A stretch of 64,000 nucleotides of DNA from Henricia sp. BOLD:AAB3569. Taxonomy: Eukaryota; Echinodermata; Asteroidea; Spinulosida; Echinasteridae. The notes beneath the pieces are model-generated. The model was not told the origin of the DNA. It was given only the letters and a program-made list of their open reading frames with translations, and did no database searches. Below are positions 48,364 through 62,450 of this stretch, in pieces. Made by a program: the position numbers and the translations under genes. The DNA lies in the NCBI GenBank assembly GCA_037783545.1, contig JBBELK010000304.1:62001-126000 (forward strand), read 5' to 3'. Positions within the stretch are counted from its first letter, which is position 1. Every line of letters begins with the position of its first letter.

Positions 48364-51300
48364 CGAGAAAAAAAGGTCAAAGTGTGTCCCAAATGCCGGC
48401 AAATTTGGAAATCAAGGAATTTTCCAACCAACTTCAAATTTTGCATGCTCCAAACTGTATATATTCCGCACTTGTCATGCAAAATTGACAGATTTTCGCT
48501 GGGAAATGACGGAGAAATTTCAGAGTTTAGGGAAAACGGAGCTCGGCTGCGTGGTTATTCCCCTAACCGTGGCTGTTGGGACACCCTGCGCCGCGCTGGT
48601 GTACATTTGTACGGCCGTTGACTCAACCCAGATTGTGACGGGAATTAGGTCAAAGTGTGTCCCAAATGCCGGCAAATTTGGAAATCAAGGAATTTTCCAA
48701 CCAACTTCAAATTTTGCATGCTCCAAACTGTATATATTCCGCACTTGTCATGCAAAATTGACAGATTTTCGCTGGGAAATGACGGAGAAATTTCAGAGTT
48801 TAGGGAAAACGGAGCTCGGCTGCGTGGTTATTCCCCTAACCGTGGCTGTTGGGACACCCTGCGCATGCGCCGCGCTGGTGTACATTTGTACGGCCGTTGA
48901 CCCACCCCAGATTGTGACGGGAATTAGGTCAAAGTGTGTCCCAAATGCCGGCAAATTTGGAAATCAAGGAAATTTTCAACCAACTTCAAATTTTGCATGC
49001 TCCAAACTGTATATATTCCGCACTTGTCATGCAAAATTGACAGATTTTCGCTGGGAAATGACGGAGAAATTTCAGAGTTTAGGGAAAACGGAGCTCGGCT
49101 GCGTGGTTATTCCCCTAACCGTGGCTGTTGGGACACCCTGCGCATGCGCCGCGCTGGTGTACATTTGTACGGCCGTTGACTCACCCCAGATTGTGACGGG
49201 AATTAGGTCAAAGTGTGTCCCAAATGCCGGCAAATTTGGAAATCAAGGAATTTTCCAACCAACTTAAAATTTTGCATGCTCCAAACTGTATATATTCCGC
49301 ACTTGTCATGCAAAATTGACAGATTTTCGCTGGGAAATGACGGAGAAATTTCAGAGTTTAGAGAAAACGGAGCTCGGCTGCGTGGTTATTCCCCTAACCG
49401 TGGCTGTTGGGACACCCTGCGCCGCGCTGGTGTACATTTGTACGGCCGTTGACTCACCCGAGATTGTGACGGGAATTAGGTCAAAGTGTGTCCCAAATGC
49501 CGGCAAATTTGGAAATCAAGGAATTTTCCAACCAACTTCAAATTTTGCATGCTCCAAACTGTATATATTCCGCACTTGTCATGCAAAATTGACAGATTTT
49601 CGCTGGGAAATGACGGAGAAATTTCAGAGTTTAGGGAAAACGGAGCTCGGCTGCGTTGTTATTCCCCTAACCGTGGCTGTTGGGACACCCTGCGCCGCGC
49701 TGGTGTACATTTGTACGGCCGTTGACTCACCCCAGATTGTGACGGGAATTAGGTCAAAGTGTGTCCCAAATGCCGGCAAATTTGGAAATCAAGGAATTTT
49801 CCAACCAACTTCAAATTTTGCATGCTCCAAACTGTATATATTCCGCACTTGTCATGCAAAATTGACAGATTTTCGCTGGGAAATGACGGAGAAATTTCAG
49901 AGTTTAGGGAAAACGGAGCTCGGCTGCGTTGTTATTCCCCTAAACGTGGCTGTTGGGACACCCTGCGCCGCGCTGGTGTACATTTGTACGGCCGTTGACT
50001 CACCCCAGATTGTGACGGGAATTAGGTCAAAGTGTGTCCCAAATGCCGGCAAATTTGGAAATCAAGGAATTTTCCAACCAACTTCAAATTTTGCATGCTC
50101 CAAACTGTATATATTCCGCACTTGTCATGCAAAATTGACAGATTTTCGCTGGGAAATGACGGAGAAATTTCAGAGTTTAGGGAAAACGGAGCTCGGCTGC
50201 GTGGTTATTCCCCTAACCGTGGCTGTTGGGACACCCTGCGCATGCGCCGCGCTGGTGTACATTTGTACGGCCGTTGACTCACCCCAGATTGTGACGGGAA
50301 TTAGGTCAAAGTGTGTCCCAAATGCCGACAAATTTGGAAATCAAGGAATTTTCCAACCAACTTCAAATTTTGCATGCTCCAAACTGTATATATTCCGCAC
50401 TTGTCATGCAAAATTGACAGATTTTCGCTGGGAAATGACGGAGAAATTTCAGAGTTTAGGGAAAACGGAGCTCGGCTGCGTGGTTATTCCCCTAACCGTG
50501 GCTGTTGGGACACCCTGCGCATGCGCCGCGCTGGTGTACATTTGTACGGCCGTTGACTCACCCCAGATTGTGACGGGAATTAGGTCAAAGTGTGTCCCAA
50601 ATGCCGGCAAATTTGGAAATCAAGGAATTTTCCAACCAACTTCAAATTTTGCATGCTCCAAACTGTATATATTCCGCACTTGTCATGCAAAATTGACAGA
50701 TTTTCGCTGGGAAATGACTGAGAAATTTCAGAGTTTAGGGAAAACGGAGCTCGGCTGCGTGGTTATTCCCCTAACCGTGGCTGTTGGGACACCCTGCGCC
50801 GCGCTGGTGTACATTTGTACGGCCGTTGACTCACCCCAGATTGTGACGAGAAAAAAGGTCAAAGTGTGTCCCAAATGCCGGCAAATTTGGAAATCAAGGA
50901 ATTTTCCAACCAACTTCAAATTTTGCATGCTCCAAACTGTATATATTCCGCACTTGTCATGCAAAATTGACAGATTTTCGCTGGGAAATGACGGAGAAAT
51001 TTCAGAGTTTAGGGAAAACGGAGCTCGGCTGCGTGGTTATTCCCCTAACCGTGGCTGTTGGGACACCCTGCGCCGCGCTGGTGTACATTTGTACGGCCGT
51101 TGACTCAACCCAGATTGTGACGGGAATTAGGTCAAAGTGTGTCCCAAATGCCGGCAAATTTGGAAATCAAGGAATTTTCCAACCAACTTCAAATTTTGCA
51201 TGCTCCAAACTGTATATATTCCGCACTTGTCATGCAAAATTGACAGATTTTCGCTGGGAAATGACGGAGAAATTTCAGAGTTTAGGGAAAACGGAGCTCG

Positions 51301-54300
51301 GCTGCGTGGTTATTCCCCTAACCGTGGCTGTTGGGACACCCTGCGCATGCGCCGCGCTGGTGTACATTTGTACGGCCGTTGACTCACCCCAGATTGTGAC
51401 GGGAATTAGGTCAAAGTGTGTCCCAAATGCCGGCAAATTTGGAAATCAAGGAAATTTTCAACCAACTTCAAATTTTGCATGCTCCAAACTGTATATATTC
51501 CGCACTTGTCATGCAAAATTGACAGATTTTCGCTGGGAAATGACGGAGAAATTTCAGAGTTTAGGGAAAACGGAGCTCGGCTGCGTGGTTATTCCCCTAA
51601 CCGTGGCTGTTGGGACACCCTGCGCCGCGCTGGTGTACATTTGTACGGCCGTTGACTCACCCCAGATTGTGACGAGAAAAAAGGTCAAAGTGTGTCCCAA
51701 ATGCCGGCAAATTTGGAAATCAAGGAATTTTCCAACCAACTTCAAATTTTGCATGCTCCAAACTGTATATATTCCGCACTTGTCATGCAAAATTGACAGA
51801 TTTTCGCTGGGAAATGACGGAGAAATTTCAGAGTTTAGGGAAAACGGAGCTCGGCTGCGTGGTTATTCCCCTAACCGTGGCTGTTGGGACACCCTGCGCC
51901 GCGCTGGTGTACATTTGTACGGCCGTTGACTCAACCCAGATTGTGACGGGAATTAGGTCAAAGTGTGTCCCAAATGCCGGCAAATTTGGAAATCAAGGAA
52001 TTTTCCAACCAACTTCAAATTTTGCATGCTCCAAACTGTATATATTCCGCACTTGTCATGCAAAATTGACAGATTTTCGCTGGGAAATGACGGAGAAATT
52101 TCAGAGTTTAGGGAAAACGGAGCTCGGCTGCGTGGTTATTCCCCTAACCGTGGCTGTTGGGACACCCTGCGCATGCGCCGCGCTGGTGTACATTTGTACG
52201 GCCGTTGACTCACCCCAGATTGTGACGGGAATTAGGTCAAAGTGTGTCCCAAATGCCGGCAAATTTGGAAATCAAGGAAATTTTCAACCAACTTCAAATT
52301 TTGCATGCTCCAAACTGTATATATTCCGCACTTGTCATGCAAAATTGACAGATTTTCGCTGGGAAATGACGGAGAAATTTCAGAGTTTAGGGAAAACGGA
52401 GCTCGGCTGCGTGGTTATTCCCCTAACCGTGGCTGTTGGGACACCCTGCGCATGCGCCGCGCTGGTGTACATTTGTACGGCCGTTGACTCACCCCAGATT
52501 GTGACGGGAATTAGGTCAAAGTGTGTCCCAAATGCCGGCAAATTTGGAAATCAAGGAATTTTCCAACCAACTTAAAATTTTGCATGCTCCAAACTGTATA
52601 TATTCCGCACTTGTCATGCAAAATTGACAGATTTTCGCTGGGAAATGACGGAGAAATTTCAGAGTTTAGAGAAAACGGAGCTCGGCTGCGTGGTTATTCC
52701 CCTAACCGTGGCTGTTGGGACACCCTGCGCTGCGCTGGTGTACATTTGTACGGCCGTTGACTCACCCGAGATTGTGACGGGAATTAGGTCAAAGTGTGTC
52801 CCAAATGCCGGCAAATTTGGAAATCAAGGAATTTTCCAACCAACTTCAAATTTTGCATGCTCCAAACTGTATATATTCCGCACTTGTCATGCAAAATTGA
52901 CAGATTTTCGCTGGGAAATGACGGAGAAATTTCAGAGTTTAGGGAAAACGGAATTCGGCTGCGTTGTTATTCCCCTAACCGTGGCTGTTGGGACACCCTG
53001 CGCCGCGCTGGTGTACATTTGTACGGCCGTTGACTCACCCCAGATTGTGACGGGAATTAGGTCAAAGTGTGTCCCAAATGCCGGCAAATTTGGAAATCAA
53101 GGAATTTTCCAACCAACTTCAAATTTTGCATGCTCCAAACTGTATATATTCCGCACTTGTCATGCAACATTGACAGATTTTCGTTGGGAAATGACGGAGA
53201 AATTTCAGAGTTTAGGGAAAACGGAGCTCGGCTGCATGGTTATTCCCCTAACCGTGGCTGTTGGGACACCCTGCGCATGCGCCGCGCTGGTGTACATTTG
53301 TACGGCCGTTGACTCACCCCAGATTGTGACGGGAATTAGGTCAAAGTGTGTCCCAAATGCCGACAAATTTGGAAATCAAGGAATTTTCCAACCAACTTCA
53401 AATTTTGCATGCTCCAAACTGTATATATTCCGCACTTGTCATGCAAAATTGACAGATTTTCGCTGGGAAATGACGGAGAAATTTCAGAGTTTAGAGAAAA
53501 CGGAGCTCGGCTGCGTGGTTATTCCCCTAACCGTGGCTGTTGGGACACCCTGCGCCGCGCTGGTGTACATTTGTACGGCCGTTGACTCACCCCAGATTGT
53601 GACGGGAATTAGGTCAAAGTGTGTCCCAAATGCCGGCAAATTTGGAAATCAAGGAATTTTCCAACCAACTTCAAATTTTGCATGCTCCAAACTGTATATA
53701 TTCCGCACTTGTCATGCAAAATTGACAGATTTTCGCTGGGAAATGACGGAGAAATTTCAGAGTTTAGAGAAAACGGAGCTCGGCTGCGTGGTTATTCCCC
53801 TAACCGTGGCTGTTGGGACACCCTGCGCCGCGCTGGTGTACATTTGTACGGCCGTTGACTCACCCCAGATTGTGACGGGAATTAGGTCAAAGTGTGTCCC
53901 AAATGCCGGCAAATTTGGAAATCAAGGAATTTTCCAACCAACTTCAAATTTTGCATGCTCCAAACTGTATATATTCCGCACTTGTCATGCAAAATTGACA
54001 GATTTTCGCTGGGAAATGACTGAGAAATTTCAGAGTTTAGGGAAAACGGAGCTCGGCTGCGTGGTTATTCCCCTAACCGTGGCTGTTGGGACACCCTGCG
54101 CCGCGCTGGTGTACATTTGTACGGCCGTTGACTCACCCCAGATTGTGACGAGAAAAAAGGTCAAAGTGTGTCCCAAATGCCGGCAAATTTGGAAATCAAG
54201 GAATTTTCCAACCAACTTCAAATTTTGCATGCTCCAAACTGTATATATTCCGCACTTGTCATGCAAAATTGACAGATTTTCGCTGGGAAATGACGGAGAA

Positions 54301-57300
54301 ATTTCAGAGTTTAGGGAAAACGGAGCTCGGCTGCGTGGTTATTCCCCTAACCGTGGCTGTTGGGACACCCTGCGCATGCGCCGCGCTGGTGTACATTTGT
54401 ACGGCCGTTGACCCACCCCAGATTGTGACGGGAATTAGGTCAAAGTGTGTCCCAAATGCCGGCAAATTTGGAAATCAAGGAAATTTTCAACCAACTTCAA
54501 ATTTTGCATGCTCCAAACTGTATATATTCCGCACTTGTCATGCAAAATTGACAGATTTTCGCTGGGAAATGACGGAGAAATTTCAGAGTTTAGGGAAAAC
54601 GGAGCTCGGCTGCGTGGTTATTCCCCTAACCGTGGCTGTTGGGACACCCTGCGCATGCGCCGCGCTGGTGTACATTTGTACGGCCGTTGACTCACCCCAG
54701 ATTGTGACGGGAATTAGGTCAAAGTGTGTCCCAAATGCCGGCAAATTTGGAAATCAAGGAATTTTCCAACCAACTTAAAATTTTGCATGCTCCAAACTGT
54801 ATATATTCCGCACTTGTCATGCAAAATTGACAGATTTTCGCTGGGAAATGACGGAGAAATTTCAGAGTTTAGAGAAAACGGAGCTCGGCTGCGTGGTTAT
54901 TCCCCTAACCGTGGCTGTTGGGACACCCTGCGCCGCGCTGGTGTACATTTGTACGGCCGTTGACTCACCCGAGATTGTGACGGGAATTAGGTCAAAGTGT
55001 GTCCCAAATGCCGGCAAATTTGGAAATCAAGGAATTTTCCAACCAACTTCAAATTTTGCATGCTCCAAACTGTATATATTCCGCACTTGTCATGCAAAAT
55101 TGACAGATTTTCGCTGGGAAATGACGGAGAAATTTCAGAGTTTAGGGAAAACGGAGCTCGGCTGCGTTGTTATTCCCCTAACCGTGGCTGTTGGGACACC
55201 CTGCACCGCGCTGGTGTACATTTGTACGGCCGTTGACTCACCCCAGATTGTGACGGGAATTAGGTCAAAGTGTGTCCCAAATGCCGGCAAATTTGGAAAT
55301 CAAGGAATTTTCCAACCAACTTCAAATTTTGCATGCTCCAAACTGTATATATTCCGCACTTGTCATGCAAAATTGACAGATTTTCGCTGGGAAATGACGG
55401 AGAAATTTCAGAGTTTAGGGAAAACGGAGCTCGGCTGCGTTGTTATTCCCCTAAACGTGGCTGTTGGGACACCCTGCGCCGCGCTGGTGTACATTTGTAC
55501 GGCCGTTGACTCACCCCAGATTGTGACGGGAATTAGGTCAAAGTGTGTCCCAAATGCCGGCAAATTTGGAAATCAAGGAATTTTCCAACCAACTTCAAAT
55601 TTTGCATGCTCCAAACTGTATATATTCCGCACTTGTCATGCAAAATTGACAGATTTTCGCTGGGAAATGACGGAGAAATTTCAGAGTTTAGGGAAAACGG
55701 AGCTCGGCTGCGTGGTTATTCCCCTAACCGTGGCTGTTGGGACACCCTGCGCATGCGCCGCGCTGGTGTACATTTGTACGGCCGTTGACTCACCCCAGAT
55801 TGTGACGGGAATTAGGTCAAAGTGTGTCCCAAATGCCGACAAATTTGGAAATCAAGGAATTTTCCAACCAACTTCAAATTTTGCATGCTCCAAACTGTAT
55901 ATATTCCGCACTTGTCATGCAAAATTGACAGATTTTCGCTGGGAAATGACGGAGAAATTTCAGAGTTTAGGGAAAACGGAGCTCGGCTGCGTGGTTATTC
56001 CCCTAACCGTGGCTGTTGGGACACCCTGCGCATGCGCCGCGCTGGTGTACATTTGTACGGCCGTTGACTCACCCCAGATTGTGACGGGAATTAGGTCAAA
56101 GTGTGTCCCAAATGCCGGCAAATTTGGAAATCAAGGAATTTTCCAACCAACTTCAAATTTTGCATGCTCCAAACTGTATATATTCCGCACTTGTCATGCA
56201 AAATTGACAGATTTTCGCTGGGAAATGACTGAGAAATTTCAGAGTTTAGGGAAAACGGAGCTCGGCTGCGTGGTTATTCCCCTAACCGTGGCTGTTGGGA
56301 CACCCTGCGCCGCGCTGGTGTACATTTGTACGGCCGTTGACTCACCCCAGATTGTGACGAGAAAAAAGGTCAAAGTGTGTCCCAAATGCCGGCAAATTTG
56401 GAAATCAAGGAATTTTCCAACCAACTTCAAATTTTGCATGCTCCAAACTGTATATATTCCGCACTTGTCATGCAAAATTGACAGATTTTCGCTGGGAAAT
56501 GACGGAGAAATTTCAGAGTTTAGGGAAAACGGAGCTCGGCTGCGTGGTTATTCCCCTAACCGTGGCTGTTGGGACACCCTGCGCCGCGCTGGTGTACATT
56601 TGTACGGCCGTTGACTCAACCCAGATTGTGACGGGAATTAGGTCAAAGTGTGTCCCAAATGCCGGCAAATTTGGAAATCAAGGAATTTTCCAACCAACTT
56701 CAAATTTTGCATGCTCCAAACTGTATATATTCCGCACTTGTCATGCAAAATTGACAGATTTTCGCTGGGAAATGACGGAGAAATTTCAGAGTTTAGGGAA
56801 AACGGAGCTCGGCTGCGTGGTTATTCCCCTAACCGTGGCTGTTGGGACACCCTGCACATGCGCCGCGCTGGTGTACATTTGTACGGCCGTTGACTCACCC
56901 CAGATTGTGACGGGAATTAGGTCAAAGTGTGTCCCAAATGCCGGCAAATTTGGAAATCAAGGAAATTTTCAACCAACTTCAAATTTTGCATGCTCCAAAC
57001 TGTATATATTCCGCACTTGTCATGCAAAATTGACAGATTTTGGCTGGGAAATGACGGAGAAATTTCAGAGTTTAGGGAAAACGGAGCTCGGCTGCGTGGT
57101 TATTCCCCTAACCGTGGCTGTTGGGACACCCTGCGCATGCGCCGCGCTGGTGTACATTTGTACGGCCGTTGACTCACCCCAGATTGTGACGGGAATTAGG
57201 TCAAAGTGTGTCCCAAATGCCTGCAAATTTGGAAATCAAGGAATTTTCCAACCAACTTAAAATTTTGCATGCTCCAAACTGTATATATTCCGCACTTGTC

Positions 57301-60300
57301 ATGCAAAATTGACAGATTTTCGCTGGGAAATGACGGAGAAATTTCAGAGTTTAGAGAAAACGGAGCTCGGCTGCGTGGTTATTCCCCTAACCGTGGCTGT
57401 TGGGACACCCTGCGCCGCGCTGGTGTACATTTGTACGGCCGTTGACTCACCCGAGATTGTGACGGGAATTAGGTCAAAGTGTGTCCCAAATGCCGGCAAA
57501 TTTGGAAATCAAGGAATTTTCCAACCAACTTCAAATTTTGCATGCTCCAAACTGTATATATTCCGCACTTGTCATGCAAAATTGACAGATTTTCGCTGGG
57601 AAATGACGGAGAAATTTCAGAGTTTAGGGAAAACGGAGCTCGGCTGCGTTGTTATTCCCCTAACCGTGGCTGTTGGGACACCCTGCGCCGCGCTGGTGTA
57701 CATTTGTACGGCCGTTGACTCACCCCAGATTGTGACGGGAATTAGGTCAAAGTGTGTCCCAAATGCCGGCAAATTTGGAAATCAAGGAATTTTCCAACCA
57801 ACTTCAAATTTTGCATGCTCCAAACTGTATATATTCCGCACTTGTCATGCAACATTGACAGATTTTCGTTGGGAAATGACGGAGAAATTTCAGAGTTTAG
57901 GGAAAACGGAGCTCGGCTGCATGGTTATTCCCCTAACCGTGGCTGTTGGGACACCCTGCGCATGCGCCGCGCTGGTGTACATTTGTACGGCCGTTGACTC
58001 ACCCCAGATTGTGACGGGAATTAGGTCAAAGTGTGTCCCAAATGCCGACAAATTTGGAAATCAAGGAATTTTCCAACCAACTTCAAATTTTGCATGCTCC
58101 AAACTGTATATATTCCGCACTTGTCATGCAAAATTGACAGATTTTCGCTGGGAAATGACGGAGAAATTTCAGAGTTTAGAGAAAACGGAGCTCGGCTGCG
58201 TGGTTATTCCCCTAACCGTGGCTGTTGGGACACCCTGCGCTGCGCTGGTGTACATTTGTACGGCCGTTGACTCACCCGAGATTGTGACGGGAATTAGGTC
58301 AAAGTGTGTCCCAAATGCCGGCAAATTTGGAAATCAAGGAATTTTCCAACCAACTTCAAATTTTGCATGCTCCAAACTGTATATATTCCGCACTTGTCAT
58401 GCAAAATTGACAGATTTTCGCTGGGAAATGACGGAGAAATTTCAGAGTTTAGGGAAAACGGAATTCGGCTGCGTTGTTATTCCCCTAACCGTGGCTGTTG
58501 GGACACCCTGCGCCGCGCTGGTGTACATTTGTACGGCCGTTGACTCACCCCAGATTGTGACGGGAATTAGGTCAAAGTGTGTCCCAAATGCCGGCAAATT
58601 TGGAAATCAAGGAATTTTCCAACCAACTTCAAATTTTGCATGCTCCAAACTGTATATATTCCGCACTTGTCATGCAACATTGACAGATTTTCGTTGGGAA
58701 ATGACGGAGAAATTTCAGAGTTTAGGGAAAACGGAGCTCGGCTGCATGGTTATTCCCCTAACCGTGGCTGTTGGGACACCCTGCGCATGCGCCGCGCTGG
58801 TGTACATTTGTACGGCCGTTGACTCACCCCAGATTGTGACGGGAATTAGGTCAAAGTGTGTCCCAAATGCCGACAAATTTGGAAATCAAGGAATTTTCCA
58901 ACCAACTTCAAATTTTGCATGCTCCAAACTGTATATATTCCGCACTTGTCATGCAAAATTGACAGATTTTCGCTGGGAAATGACGGAGAAATTTCAGAGT
59001 TTAGAGAAAACGGAGCTCGGCTGCGTGGTTATTCCCCTAACCGTGGCTGTTGGGACACCCTGCGCCGCGCTGGTGTACATTTGTACGGCCGTTGACTCAC
59101 CCCAGATTGTGACGGGAATTAGGTCAAAGTGTGTCCCAAATGCCGGCAAATTTGGAAATCAAGGAATTTTCCAACCAACTTCAAATTTTGCATGCTCCAA
59201 ACTGTATATATTCCGCACTTGTCATGCAAAATTGACAGATTTTCGCTGGGAAATGACGGAGAAATTTCAGAGTTTAGAGAAAACGGAGCTCGGCTGCGTG
59301 GTTATTCCCCTAACCGTGGCTGTTGGGACACCCTGCGCCGCGCTGGTGTACATTTGTACGGCCGTTGACTCACCCCAGATTGTGACGGGAATTAGGTCAA
59401 AGTGTGTCCCAAATGCCGGCAAATTTGGAAATCAAGGAATTTTCCAACCAACTTCAAATTTTGCATGCTCCAAACTGTATATATTCCGCACTTGTCATGC
59501 AAAATTGACAGATTTTCGCTGGGAAATGACTGAGAAATTTCAGAGTTTAGGGAAAACGGAGCTCGGCTGCGTGGTTATTCCCCTAACCGTGGCTGTTGGG
59601 ACACCCTGCGCCGCGCTGGTGTACATTTGTACGGCCGTTGACTCACCCCAGATTGTGACGAGAAAAAAGGTCAAAGTGTGTCCCAAATGCCGGCAAATTT
59701 GGAAATCAAGGAATTTTCCAACCAACTTCAAATTTTGCATGCTCCAAACTGTATATATTCCGCACTTGTCATGCAAAATTGACAGATTTTCGCTGGGAAA
59801 TGACGGAGAAATTTCAGAGTTTAGGGAAAACGGAGCTCGGCTGCGTGGTTATTCCCCTAACCGTGGCTGTTGGGACACCCTGCGCATGCGCCGCGCTGGT
59901 GTACATTTGTACGGCCGTTGACCCACCCCAGATTGTGACGGGAATTAGGTCAAAGTGTGTCCCAAATGCCGGCAAATTTGGAAATCAAGGAAATTTTCAA
60001 CCAACTTCAAATTTTGCATGCTCCAAACTGTATATATTCCGCACTTGTCATGCAAAATTGACAGATTTTCGCTGGGAAATGACGGAGAAATTTCAGAGTT
60101 TAGGGAAAACGGAGCTCGGCTGCGTGGTTATTCCCCTAACCGTGGCTGTTGGGACACCCTGCGCATGCGCCGCGCTGGTGTACATTTGTACGGCCGTTGA
60201 CTCACCCCAGATTGTGACGGGAATTAGGTCAAAGTGTGTCCCAAATGCCGGCAAATTTGGAAATCAAGGAATTTTCCAACCAACTTCAAATTTTGCATGC

Positions 60301-62450
60301 TCCAAACTGTATATATTCCGCACTTGTCATGCAAAATTGACAGATTTTCGCTGGGAAATGACGGAGAAATTTCAGAGTTTAGGGAAAACGGAGCTCGGCT
60401 GCGTTGTTATTCCCCTAACCGTGGCTGTTGGGACACCCTGCACCGCGCTGGTGTACATTTGTACGGCCGTTGACTCACCCCAGATTGTGACGGGAATTAG
60501 GTCAAAGTGTGTCCCAAATGCCGGCAAATTTGGAAATCAAGGAATTTTCCAACCAACTTCAAATTTTGCATGCTCCAAACTGTATATATTCCGCACTTGT
60601 CATGCAAAATTGACAGATTTTCGCTGGGAAATGACGGAGAAATTTCAGAGTTTAGGGAAAACGGAGCTCGGCTGCGTTGTTATTCCCCTAAACGTGGCTG
60701 TTGGGACACCCTGCGCCGCGCTGGTGTACATTTGTACGGCCGTTGACTCACCCCAGATTGTGACGGGAATTAGGTCAAAGTGTGTCCCAAATGCCGGCAA
60801 ATTTGGAAATCAAGGAATTTTCCAACCAACTTCAAATTTTGCATGCTCCAAACTGTATATATTCCGCACTTGTCATGCAAAATTGACAGATTTTCGCTGG
60901 GAAATGACGGAGAAATTTCAGAGTTTAGGGAAAACGGAGCTCGGCTGCGTGGTTATTCCCCTAACCGTGGCTGTTGGGACACCCTGCGCATGCGCCGCGC
61001 TGGTGTACATTTGTACGGCCGTTGACTCACCCCAGATTGTGACGGGAATTAGGTCAAAGTGTGTCCCAAATGCCGACAAATTTGGAAATCAAGGAATTTT
61101 CCAACCAACTTCAAATTTTGCATGCTCCAAACTGTATATATTCCGCACTTGTCATGCAAAATTGACAGATTTTCGCTGGGAAATGACGGAGAAATTTCAG
61201 AGTTTAGGGAAAACGGAGCTCGGCTGCGTGGTTATTCCCCTAACCGTGGCTGTTGGGACACCCTGCGCATGCGCCGCGCTGGTGTACATTTGTACGGCCG
61301 TTGACTCACCCCAGATTGTGACGGGAATTAGGTCAAAGTGTGTCCCAAATGCCGGCAAATTTGGAAATCAAGGAATTTTCCAACCAACTTCAAATTTTGC
61401 ATGCTCCAAACTGTATATATTCCGCACTTGTCATGCAAAATTGACAGATTTTCGCTGGGAAATGACTGAGAAATTTCAGAGTTTAGGGAAAACGGAGCTC
61501 GGCTGCGTGGTTATTCCCCTAACCGTGGCTGTTGGGACACCCTGCGCCGCGCTGGTGTACATTTGTACGGCCGTTGACTCACCCCAGATTGTGACGAGAA
61601 AAAAGGTCAAAGTGTGTCCCAAATGCCGGCAAATTTGGAAATCAAGGAATTTTCCAACCAACTTCAAATTTTGCATGCTCCAAACTGTATATATTCCGCA
61701 CTTGTCATGCAAAATTGACAGATTTTCGCTGGGAAATGACGGAGAAATTTCAGAGTTTAGGGAAAACGGAGCTCGGCTGCGTGGTTATTCCCCTAACCGT
61801 GGCTGTTGGGACACCCTGCGCATGCGCCGCGCTGGTGTACATTTGTACGGCCGTTGACTCACCCCAGATTGTGACGGGAATTAGGTCAAAGTGTGTCCCA
61901 AATGCCGACAAATTTGGAAATCAAGGAATTTTCCAACCAACTTCAAATTTTGCATGCTCCAAACTGTATATATTCCGCACTTGTCATGCAAAATTGACAG
62001 ATTTTCGCTGGGAAATGACGGAGAAATTTCAGAGTTTAGGGAAAACGGAGCTCGGCTGCGTGGTTATTCCCCTAACCGTGGCTGTTGGGACACCCTGCGC
62101 ATGCGCCGCGCTGGTGTACATTTGTACGGCCGTTGACTCACCCCAGATTGTGACGGGAATTAGGTCAAAGTGTGTCCCAAATGCCGGCAAATTTGGAAAT
62201 CAAGGAATTTTCCAACCAACTTCAAATTTTGCATGCTCCAAACTGTATATATTCCGCACTTGTCATGCAAAATTGACAGATTTTCGCTGGGAAATGACTG
62301 AGAAATTTCAGAGTTTAGGGAAAACGGAGCTCGGCTGCGTGGTTATTCCCCTAACCGTGGCTGTTGGGACACCCTGCGCCGCGCTGGTGTACATTTGTAC
62401 GGCCGTTGACTCACCCCAGATTGTGACGAGAAAAAAGGTCAAAGTGTGTC
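48364..62450 (-). repeat. Right-arm HOR tagged by an A-run monomer
   Basis: Monomers with 'acgagaaaaaagg' occur near 48364, 50847, 51673, 54149, 56358, 59658, 61596 and 62428. The first has one extra A. Spacings of 826, 832, 1,938, 2,209, 2,476, 2,483 and 3,300 bp show a core of about three monomers repeatedly extended. The tag removes frame and length regularity at the very box used as the TIR-element target. Confidence 0.78.
52624..59370 (-). repeat. Repeated block with GGAATTCGG and ACATTGAC variants
   Basis: 'aaacggaattcggctgcg' occurs at about 52947 and 58457, followed in both by a monomer with 'catgcaacattgac', 'ttttcgttggg' and 'ggctgcatgg' (about 53163 and 58673), an offset of 5,510 bp. 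A related copy with GGAGCTCGG in place of GGAATTCGG lies in between (about 57640-57920). This shows nested block amplification in the right arm. Confidence 0.75.
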
